A DNA stretch of 9,576 nucleotides, taken from positions 1 to 9,576 of the forward strand of contig CAZFBK010000029.1 of NCBI GenBank assembly GCA_964517065.1, in the 5' to 3' direction. Origin of the DNA: CAYYYA01 sp964517065 (GTDB lineage Bacteria > Patescibacteriota > Patescibacteriia > UBA1558 > 2-01-FULL-52-15). Below, piece by piece: positions 4,627 to 9,576 of this stretch (the stretch's first letter is position 1; the number at the start of each line of letters is the position of its first letter). The notes beneath the pieces are model-generated. The model did no database searches, had not been told where the DNA came from, and saw nothing but the letters and a program-made list of their open reading frames with translations. The position numbers and the translations under genes are program-made.

Positions 4627-7588
4627 GTCTATTAGCCAGCAGTTGTACTGTTTGCAACACATCACGCCGCCAATCATGAAGTTGGCTGGTTTTTATTTTT
4701 AGTTGTTCGTTAGCAATGTTCCAGTCCGGCTGCGGGCTGATCAGACGTTTGATCTGCTCCGCTGTCAGTGAAGCTGTTAGTTGTAATTCAATAACAATAT
4801 CCTCACCGCCGGCCAGATGACGAGAGGTGATGCGGTGGATATTGGTATCTTGGCAATATATTTTTAGTTCCTGAATATAGAGCGCGTCGGCAATAGCCGG
4901 TGAGGGAGAAGATAGTTTGGCTGATTCTTCTTGTAGCTCTTCGATGGTTCGTAGCCAAGAGATCTTTTGCCAGAAATGAATTTTCTCCTGCGATGAGGCG
5001 AAGATGTATTCGTCATCAGACGGTTTGAACGGCAGATCAATATCAATCTCGCGCCAATGAGCGCTCTGACCGGTACGTAACTCTTCCACTGCTTCGTTCA
5101 GTAACTCTTCAAACAAGTTCAATCCTAGCGTGGTGACGTGACCATGCTGTTTGCGTCCGAGGATATGACCGACACCACGCAGCTCCATATCGCGACTGGC
5201 GATCTTGAAGCCGGCGCCGAGATCAGAGTTTGATTCCAGTGTGCGCAGACGGTCGAGCGCGTCGCCGGCAATTTTCTGCTCTTTGTATAGTAGATAGCAA
5301 TAGGCCTGTACCGAGCCGCGTCCAACTCGACCACGGAGCTGATGCAGCTGGCCCAAGCCAAAGTTGACACAGTCTGTGATGATAATGGTATTTACTTTGG
5401 GCAAATCTAAACCATTAGCAATAATCGTTGAACTGACGAGGATATCGATCTCGCCGTGATCAAAAGCCTGCATGGTCATGGCGAGCTGTTTGTCATCCAT
5501 CTGTCCGTGTGCCACGCCGATGCGAGCGTTTGGCAGCAATTCGCGAAGTTGATTGGCTGCCAGATCAATAGTCTCTACTTTATTATGCAGATAGTAAGCC
5601 TGGCCCTGACGGTCTAATTCTTTTTGTAAAGCTTCTTTGACCAGTGCATCATTCCATTGTACTACCTCTGTGATAATAGCCTGACGTCCAACGGGTGGCT
5701 CCATCAATAAGCTGACGCCACGCAGCTGTGACATGGCCAGATGAAGCGTACGAGGGATAGGAGTAGCCGAGAGACTAAGAATATGTAAATGGTTGGCAAT
5801 CTTTTTTAGTTTCTCTTTATCTTTGACGCCGAAGTTTTGTTCTTCGTCGATTATCAATAAACGCAGGTTGGCGAACTTCACATCTGATGATAGAGCGCGA
5901 TGTGTGCCAATGACGATATCAATAGTGCCGTTGTGAATTTTTTTGATTACATCTTGTTGCTCTTTCTCCGTCTGCCAGCGTGACAGCAATCCGATTGAAG
6001 CGCCGTATTTTTCTAGCCGTTCGCGGAAGGTATCATAGTGTTGTTGCGCGAGGAGGGTAGTGGGAGCTATCAAAGCCGTCTGACCTTTATTCAAGGTTAC
6101 ACGCCAGGAAGCACGTAAAGCTATCTCTGTCTTGCCGAAGCCGACATCTCCACAGACCAGACGTTCAGTCGGGTAATCCTTGGCCAGATCATCGAGTACT
6201 TCTTGCAACGTGCGCAATTGCGAAGCTGTTTCTTCGAAGGGAAAATCAGCTGTCACAGATTGTTCCTCGGGTAGCTCTTGCAATGGCGTGGTGAAGGTCA
6301 GACGTCGATGTGCTTCGGTATTCAATAAGGCTAAAGCTAATTGCCAGGTCTCTGCCTTAATTTTTTTCACGCCGGCGATCCAAGTAGTATCAGATGACAG
6401 ACGCGAGACTTTGGGATTGCCACCGCCGACATATTTACTAATCTTGCCGGCCTGATCAGTCGGCAGATAGATTTTGTCATTATTGGCATAGGCCAGTACT
6501 AGATATTCTCGCTCGCGTCCGTTGATAGGCATCGTCGTCAATGATTCTAATAAGCCCACTCCGTGATCGCGATGCACGACTAGGTCGCCGATAGCAATAT
6601 CACTGAGGAAGGCACGTTTGGTACGACTGCTCGATTCATTCGGGAACATCAGACTGTCATTGATGACGACGAGCTTATTACCAGTATCAATCCAACCTGG
6701 GGGAGTTTGCAGGAGGTTGGAGTTTAAAGTTGCAAGTTGAAATTTTTTTAATGAATGCTCCTTGATTATTTCAGCGGCGCGATCGGGTTGTTTGGTTAGC
6801 CAGTAGCCTTGATAATCTTTTAACTGTTTTAGCTTGTCTAAATTCTCGCCGGTGTTTTGGCCTGTCAGATCAGGCCAGGTTTGATTGAAATTATAATCAC
6901 TGTGACGCTGGAATTGTGTTAGTAAGATTTGTTGTGGTGCACCAATATCTGATTCGCTGATGACGGTTACTTCATCGGTGAGATACTCGAGTAGTTTGCT
7001 GTCACTCTTCGGCAACGTGACCGGCAGCAAGCTGAAGTCAGTCAGCTGACTTATCTCTGTCTGTGACACAATAGCTACCTTGCTGATACGCTCCAAGGTA
7101 TTGCCGTCGAATTCCAACCGCAGGATGCTGTCTGCCAAACCAATATCAACGATGTTGCCACGAGTGGCAATTTCCAAAGATTTGTTTACAGCTCTATTGG
7201 GCTGATAGCCGAGAGTGATGACAGCATCGACAAATTTCTTCACTGCTCTGACGTCGCCAACAGCCAGACGGAGACTTTTCTTTTTGAGACTGATGTTATT
7301 CGGCAACGACGTACTGACGTTTGTCTGGTGGCTAATGATCAGCGTTAATTCATTATTAATAATAGCTGACAAAGCTGGCAATGGTGATTCTCCTTCAGCC
7401 CAGGTGATGACAGATCTGCTGGTGGGGAATTCACTGCTCCAAAGTCGGTAGGCATCGGCCAGATTTTTCACCTGACGATCGCTATCCGCCAATAGCAAAA
7501 CAACCCTTCTATCCAGCAGGAGGGGAGTGGTAGTGAGCCAGTGGCCCACAGCATTATAGTGCAAAAGGCCGTTTACGGTGATTGTCAT
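4604..7588 (-). CDS. mfd: Transcription-repair coupling factor Mfd
   Basis: Superfamily 2 DNA translocase that removes RNA polymerase stalled at lesions and recruits UvrA for nucleotide excision repair. It has 994 aa against 1148 in E. coli. A diverged UvrB-like N-terminal part includes ATRGNIVDIG (~141-150). The RNA-polymerase-interacting CarD-like domain begins at ~330 (GDLVVHRDHGVGLL), about 150 residues earlier than in E. coli. The motor follows: FPFEETASQLRTLQEV, Walker A GDVGFGKT (480-487), TTLLAQQHYDTFRERL (510-525), GTHRAL (561-566), Walker B DEEQNFGV (581-588), SATPIPRTL (607-615), TIIANGLDLP (721-730) and QLRGRVGRG (750-758). The C-terminal TRCF domain is at about 840-945. Changes from common forms are DEEQN for DEEQR and TIIAN for TIIEN. 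There is no SD; a consensus promoter 12 bp upstream implies a very short leader. Confidence 0.96.
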   Translation of the reverse strand: MTITVNGLLHYNAVGHWLTTTPLLLDRRVVLLLADSDRQVKNLADAYRLWSSEFPTSRSVITWAEGESPLPALSAIINNELTLIISHQTNVSTSLPNNISLKKKSLRLAVGDVRAVKKFVDAVITLGYQPNRAVNKSLEIATRGNIVDIGLADSILRLEFDGNTLERISKVAIVSQTEISQLTDFSLLPVTLPKSDSKLLEYLTDEVTVISESDIGAPQQILLTQFQRHSDYNFNQTWPDLTGQNTGENLDKLKQLKDYQGYWLTKQPDRAAEIIKEHSLKKFQLATLNSNLLQTPPGWIDTGNKLVVINDSLMFPNESSSRTKRAFLSDIAIGDLVVHRDHGVGLLESLTTMPINGREREYLVLAYANNDKIYLPTDQAGKISKYVGGGNPKVSRLSSDTTWIAGVKKIKAETWQLALALLNTEAHRRLTFTTPLQELPEEQSVTADFPFEETASQLRTLQEVLDDLAKDYPTERLVCGDVGFGKTEIALRASWRVTLNKGQTALIAPTTLLAQQHYDTFRERLEKYGASIGLLSRWQTEKEQQDVIKKIHNGTIDIVIGTHRALSSDVKFANLRLLIIDEEQNFGVKDKEKLKKIANHLHILSLSATPIPRTLHLAMSQLRGVSLLMEPPVGRQAIITEVVQWNDALVKEALQKELDRQGQAYYLHNKVETIDLAANQLRELLPNARIGVAHGQMDDKQLAMTMQAFDHGEIDILVSSTIIANGLDLPKVNTIIITDCVNFGLGQLHQLRGRVGRGSVQAYCYLLYKEQKIAGDALDRLRTLESNSDLGAGFKIASRDMELRGVGHILGRKQHGHVTTLGLNLFEELLNEAVEELRTGQSAHWREIDIDLPFKPSDDEYIFASSQEKIHFWQKISWLRTIEELQEESAKLSSPSPAIADALYIQELKIYCQDTNIHRITSRHLAGGEDIVIELQLTASLTAEQIKRLISPQPDWNIANEQLKIKTSQLHDWRRDVLQTVQLLANRQTPSMPL

Positions 7589-7600
7589 AGCGGAGATTTG

Positions 7601-7629
7601 AGTATAGAGGAATACTGTTGGTTTATCAA
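7601..7629 (-). promoter_or_regulatory. Predicted mfd promoter, very short leader
   Basis: On the minus strand TTGATA (7624-7629), 17-bp spacer, TATACT (7601-7606). The -10 box ends 12 bp before the mfd ATG (7588), leaving a leader of only about 5 nt with no SD. Confidence 0.65.
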
Positions 7630-7630
7630 C

Positions 7631-7846
7631 CGAGGCTTCAACCCCGCTAGCTCAAGCTCTAAGTTCTAAGCTCGAAATTCCCCGCCCGACTCGCTGCGCT
7701 TCGCAGGCGGGCGGGTAAACAAGTTCAAATATCAAATTTTAAAAAAATCTAAGCCAGAGGTCCCGAGTTTTGAACTTTGAATTTTGATATTGTTTAGAGC
7801 TTAGAACTTTGGATTTCGAACTTAAACCACAGGGTTTTACAGATAC
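7631..7846. repeat. Non-coding region with nested inverted repeats
   Basis: No gene was found in these ~216 bp. Three sets of perfect inverted repeats are nested. The outer pair is AAGTTCTAAGCTC at 7661-7673 with its complement at 7797-7809. A GC-rich hairpin pairs CCCGCCCG (7681-7688) with CGGGCGGG (7708-7715), with TGCG-CTT-CGCA inside. A third pairs AAGTTCAAA (7721-7729) with its complement (7769-7777). An 8-bp match (7728-7735 with 7784-7791) offers an alternative pairing. A fold with the outer stem closing two hairpins is possible. The region separates the divergent promoters of mfd and the membrane operon. It resembles an intergenic repeat or a small non-autonomous element, but no target duplication was identified. 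Confidence 0.7.
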
Positions 7847-7875
7847 TTGACAGTTTATATGATATATGCTATACT
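7847..7875 (+). promoter_or_regulatory. Strong predicted promoter of the membrane-protein/HIT operon
   Basis: Perfect TTGACA (7847-7852), 17-bp spacer, TATACT (7870-7875) preceded by TGC, giving an extended -10. This is the closest match to consensus in the window. A start near 7882 gives a ~155-nt leader before the first gene. Confidence 0.75.
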
Positions 7876-7901
7876 ACTATATTACGCTATTTTACACCCG
7901 C

Positions 7902-7970
7902 AGCCACTTATCAGAGTCTATTGGCTATTTTCCCTCCAAAATGACTAATAGTCTTTCTTGGTGAGTGGCT
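7902..7970 (+). promoter_or_regulatory. Predicted structured 5' leader with SD-complementary loop
   Basis: AGCCACTTA (7902-7910) pairs with TGAGTGGCT (7962-7970), one wobble. An inner stem CTATTGG (7918-7924) pairs with CTAATAG (7945-7951), one wobble. The apical loop contains CCCTCC (7932-7937), which is fully complementary to the SD GGAGGG (8027-8032) of the first operon gene. A tiny frame, MTNSLSW (7941-7964), lies in the 3' half without its own SD. The element could regulate translation, but it matches no riboswitch class I know. Confidence 0.4.
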
Positions 7971-8037
7971 TTGGGTGTACAATGGTGTCTCGTACTTAGA
8001 CATCAGAATTTTCTTCAACTCGGCGCGGAGGGCGGCT

Positions 8038-8196
8038 GTGCCTGAAAGCAAGCGTAAGGACTGGTTCATCTGGACTGTAGGTTCTATCGCTGTAGGGTGT
8101 GTCTTTATTTTACTTTCACCGCTCTTGATCACAAAGGATCTTGAGCGACGGGCTTCACAGGGATGCAAGTCTACTGACAAGGAGGTTGAGAAATGA
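8038..8196 (+). CDS. Small single-pass membrane protein, 52 aa
   Basis: I do not recognise this peptide. It begins PESKRKDWF after the initiator, so a basic N-terminus is followed by one hydrophobic helix of about 20 residues (IWTVGSIAVGCVFILLSPLL) and a charged tail (TKDLERRASQGCK...KEVEK). By the positive-inside rule both ends are basic, so orientation is unclear. I chose GTG at 8038 because GGAGGG lies 5 bp before it. An in-frame GTG at 7975 would add 21 residues but has no ribosome site and lies just behind the leader hairpin. The stop overlaps the next start as ATGA, so the two are probably translationally coupled. First gene of a three-gene operon behind a strong promoter. Confidence 0.62.
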   Translation: MPESKRKDWFIWTVGSIAVGCVFILLSPLLITKDLERRASQGCKSTDKEVEK

Positions 8197-8495
8197 TTAC
8201 CACCATTCTACAGGGGATGCTGTTCACCGTCGTCGGTTTGCTTGTCATTCCGCCGATCATCGCGCTCTACCGGGTGTTCAACGATATGCCCGGTCAGATC
8301 GCTTCACCTCGGGTGATGCGGTGGTATTACGTGATTGCCTGGTTGACGGTTATCATCCGTTTTGGGATGTTCGTCGCCGGTGGCCACAACTTCATCGCGT
8401 TCATCTTGCCCACGCTCTGTATCGCGCTCACGCGTTTGTGTGAGCACGATTGGAGCAACAAGAAGCCGGTCATACTCGACCGGCAGAACTGGTAG
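8193..8495 (+). CDS. Small membrane protein with three predicted helices, 100 aa
   Basis: Unrecognised integral membrane protein. Predicted helices are at about 4-26 (from TILQGMLFTVVGLLV), 45-63 (from YYVIAWLTVIIRFGMFVAG) and 66-82 (NFIAFILPTLCIALTRL). A polar loop with NDMPGQIASPRVMR lies between the first two, and a hydrophilic tail with HDW and DRQNW follows the third. AAGGAGGT sits 7 bp before the ATG, inside the end of the preceding gene, whose stop it overlaps (ATGA). The HIT gene starts 8 bp after the stop. One sampled 60-bp stretch (8221-8280) is 34/60 GC, far above the gene at 9057 (21/60 at 9121-9180). With the 52-aa peptide it may form a small membrane complex; this is inferred from coupling only. 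Confidence 0.82.
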   Translation: MITTILQGMLFTVVGLLVIPPIIALYRVFNDMPGQIASPRVMRWYYVIAWLTVIIRFGMFVAGGHNFIAFILPTLCIALTRLCEHDWSNKKPVILDRQNW

Positions 8496-8503
8496 GAGGT
8501 GAA

Positions 8504-8911
8504 ATGAGTACACCGATCAACGGAGGGTGCCCGTTCTGCACAGAGAACGGGAAGGTCAACATCCTCTTCCAGAACGACACGGCCTATCTCATCGCCGTTC
8601 TGGATGGTGAGGGCAAGGTGATGCCGGGATGTTACTTTATCATCCCGAAGATGCATATCGAGTCGGTCCGCCAGCTTCCAGCGGGTTGGCAGGAGTCCGT
8701 CAACCAGCTGCTCGGGAAGATTCCGGATATCGCTCATGGACGTCGGCCGTTCAACCTCAGCTATAACGAGGAACAGGCAGCCGGCCAGCGCGTTCCCCAC
8801 GTCCATATGTGGGTGATCATGCGGAGTCACGATTCGACTCTGCCGTCGTACGGTCTCGGCTTGGCGGCACTGATCAGTAAGATCGATCAGACCACCAAGG
8901 TCGAGGAATAA
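8504..8911 (+). CDS. HIT-family protein with altered histidine triad
   Basis: A 135-aa protein of the histidine-triad (HIT) superfamily, whose members hydrolyse or transfer nucleotidyl groups from nucleotide-phosphoramidates, dinucleoside polyphosphates and similar substrates. Seen in the sequence are an N-terminal CPFC (C9, C12), which is the usual zinc pair, the strand YFIIPKMHIESVRQLP (44-59), NLSYNEEQAAGQRVPH (84-99) and the triad region HVHMWVI (H99, H101, W103). In canonical HIT proteins the pattern is HxHxH and the middle His is the nucleophile. It is kept here as H101, but the third His is Trp. ATG 8504 is chosen because AGGAGGTGA ends 1 bp before it; an upstream in-frame ATG at 8450 lacks a ribosome site and would overlap the previous gene. 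It is the last gene of the operon, followed by a strong terminator. Confidence 0.88.
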   Translation: MSTPINGGCPFCTENGKVNILFQNDTAYLIAVLDGEGKVMPGCYFIIPKMHIESVRQLPAGWQESVNQLLGKIPDIAHGRRPFNLSYNEEQAAGQRVPHVHMWVIMRSHDSTLPSYGLGLAALISKIDQTTKVEE

Positions 8912-8941
8912 ACGAGTCCAGCATGGGCTCGCAAGAATAAG

Positions 8942-8983
8942 GGACGTAGTTAACCTTCGGGTGCTACGTCCTCTTTTTTTATT
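8942..8983 (+). terminator. Strong intrinsic terminator of the operon
   Basis: GGACGTAG (8942-8949) pairs perfectly with CTACGTCC (8964-8971). An inner ACC-TTCG-GGT forms a UUCG-type tetraloop, and the stem is followed by TCTTTTTTTATT. It cleanly ends the three-gene operon. Confidence 0.93.
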
Positions 8984-8988
8984 GTAAA

Positions 8989-9017
8989 TTGTCAAAGCTG
9001 GTGACACGTGGTAGATT
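8989..9017 (+). promoter_or_regulatory. Weak predicted promoter of the 136-aa gene
   Basis: TTGTCA (8989-8994), 17-bp spacer, TAGATT (9012-9017). Both boxes deviate from consensus. It is positioned between the strong terminator and the next gene, where a promoter is needed. Confidence 0.4.
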
Positions 9018-9056
9018 TATTGAAAGTAAGCTCAGGTTTCTATTTTGAAGTCAATT

Positions 9057-9467
9057 ATGGATACGCATTTAGCTCAAAGAAAGATAGAGGAAGAAAAATA
9101 TCATCGAGGTCGAAGAATGTTTTATGTATATAAAAATCGGCTTATTATTGCTCCGTCAAATATGCCGTATTCTCATGCCGAATGGTTTGTCAGAGAGGGG
9201 TTTATGTCAAAAAATGATGATGACCTGATGAATACGATTGTGCGTGGTATAGTAACTAGAGACAAGGAAATTTATTTCTATGTTGGACACGATTTTAATG
9301 TGACTGCAGAGGCTGAGTCTGAATTCTTCTGTCATCTAAAGGAATTACAACAAGCTTTGTCACTAAAGGATTCAACGCTAATATATGGAGGGGCAATTAA
9401 GGATCGAGTTGGATCACAATGGACTGCGCGTAAAAATTATGGAGAAGTCAGACAGTTTATAAGGTAG
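9057..9467 (+). CDS. Hypothetical protein, 136 aa, AT-rich
   Basis: I cannot assign this protein. It starts MDTHLAQRKIEEEKYHRGRR, a charged, probably helical segment. It continues with FYVYKNRLIIAP, AEWFVREGF, IVTRDKEIYFYVGHDFNV, a helical stretch FFCHLKELQQAL, LIYGGAIKDRVG and WTARKNYGEVRQFIR. The alternation suggests a small alpha/beta domain, soluble, without a membrane segment. ATG 9057 is preferred; an in-frame TTG at 9045 would add four residues, and neither has an SD. Base composition (21/60 GC in a sampled stretch) and codon choice (many TTT, AAA, TAT) differ from the GC-rich operon just upstream, which could mean different ancestry or lower expression. It lies just before a tRNA gene. 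Phage or plasmid origin is possible but unsupported by any marker. Confidence 0.68.
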   Translation: MDTHLAQRKIEEEKYHRGRRMFYVYKNRLIIAPSNMPYSHAEWFVREGFMSKNDDDLMNTIVRGIVTRDKEIYFYVGHDFNVTAEAESEFFCHLKELQQALSLKDSTLIYGGAIKDRVGSQWTARKNYGEVRQFIR

Positions 9468-9485
9468 ATCTTATGGTAGAAGCAT

Positions 9486-9497
9486 CGTCCATGGACG
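9486..9497. repeat. 12-bp perfect palindrome just before the tRNA
   Basis: CGTCCATGGACG reads the same on both strands and ends 1 bp before the tRNA 5' end. It could fold as a 4-bp stem with a CATG loop in the precursor RNA. No function is known to me, and chance is possible. Confidence 0.45.
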
Positions 9498-9498
9498 G

Positions 9499-9575
9499 GG
9501 GCATTTAGCTCAGTCGGTTAGAGCGTTGCATTCACATTGCAAAGGTCGCTGGTTCGAATCCAGCAATGCCCACCA
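9499..9575 (+). tRNA. tRNA-Val (anticodon CAC)
   Basis: Complete cloverleaf. The acceptor GGGCATT (9499-9505) pairs with AATGCCC (9565-9571). The D arm is GCTC...GAGC. The anticodon stem TTGCA/TGCAA closes the loop TTCACAT, anticodon CAC, which reads the valine codon GUG. The variable loop is AGGTC, and the T arm GCTGG-TTCGAAT-CCAGC carries the invariant TTCGA. The discriminator is A9572 and CCA is encoded (9573-9575). All stems pair, so it appears functional. No clear promoter was seen in the ~30 bp after the upstream gene. Confidence 0.97.
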
Positions 9576-9576
9576 T

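Noticed and set aside
4413..4677. Minus-strand frames opposite the 79-aa gene
   Set aside because: They overlap the convergent hairpin and the mfd end, lack an SD, and oppose a gene with full expression signals.
7631..7846. CRISPR array
   Set aside because: The repeats are inverted and nested, of differing sequence, with no regular direct repeat-spacer spacing and no cas genes.
7941..7964. Leader peptide MTNSLSW
   Set aside because: No SD and no run of a regulatory amino acid. It lies in a predicted stem, so attenuation by translation is not supported, and it is kept only as a note.
7911..8180. 89-codon minus-strand open frame opposite the operon leader
   Set aside because: Antisense to the leader and the first small gene, with no ribosome site. 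The leader has strong plus-strand signals instead.
8141..8443. 100-codon plus-strand frame overlapping the three-helix membrane gene
   Set aside because: Out of frame with a gene that has a perfect SD and membrane helices. Its Arg/His-rich product is typical of a shifted frame.
8327..9007. 226-codon minus-strand open frame opposite the HIT and membrane genes
   Set aside because: It lies across the operon terminator and opposite a recognisable HIT protein. High GC in the sense genes explains the lack of antisense stops, and it has no SD.

Overview
The window looks like chromosomal DNA from a small-genome bacterium, most likely a member of the Candidate Phyla Radiation (Patescibacteria). This is inferred from compact gene spacing, a Mfd shorter than that of E. 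coli, core genes without Shine-Dalgarno (SD) sites whose promoters sit almost on the start codon, and a topA-dprA neighbourhood. The genetic code is standard: TGA ends mfd, dprA and two small genes, so it is not one of the lineages that read TGA as glycine. The taxonomy cannot be settled from the window alone.

Left half, minus strand. A DNA topoisomerase I gene (topA) runs off the left edge at its 3' end. Upstream of it are a REP-associated tyrosine transposase (RAYT) and dprA, the RecA loader for incoming single-stranded DNA. dprA and the RAYT share an ATGA stop/start overlap, so they are probably one transcript, while topA has its own promoter in the short gap. The RAYT gene contains a near-perfect GC-rich palindrome, flanked by a 13-bp inverted repeat, that looks like the kind of REP element such transposases act on.

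Middle. Two small plus-strand genes (70 and 79 aa) lie between dprA and mfd. Each has its own consensus promoter, a strong ribosome site and a hairpin downstream. Their proteins share spaced residues and may be distant paralogues. The first promoter overlaps the dprA promoter back to back. A long minus-strand gene for the transcription-repair coupling factor Mfd follows. Its stop lies inside a hairpin that also ends the second small gene.

Right part. Upstream of mfd is about 220 bp of non-coding DNA with nested inverted repeats. Next comes a very strong plus-strand promoter, a ~155-nt leader with a long stem-loop, and a three-gene operon: a one-helix membrane peptide, a three-helix membrane protein, and a HIT-family protein whose third triad histidine is tryptophan. 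A textbook terminator ends the operon. After it come an AT-rich unknown gene (136 aa) and a complete tRNA-Val(CAC) with encoded CCA at the right edge.

Together, the minus-strand genes serve DNA topology, uptake/recombination and repair (topA, dprA, mfd). The plus-strand genes are small, independently expressed and mostly unidentified. The clearest contrast is in expression signals: the large minus-strand genes appear leaderless or nearly so, while five of the six plus-strand protein genes carry strong SD sites.
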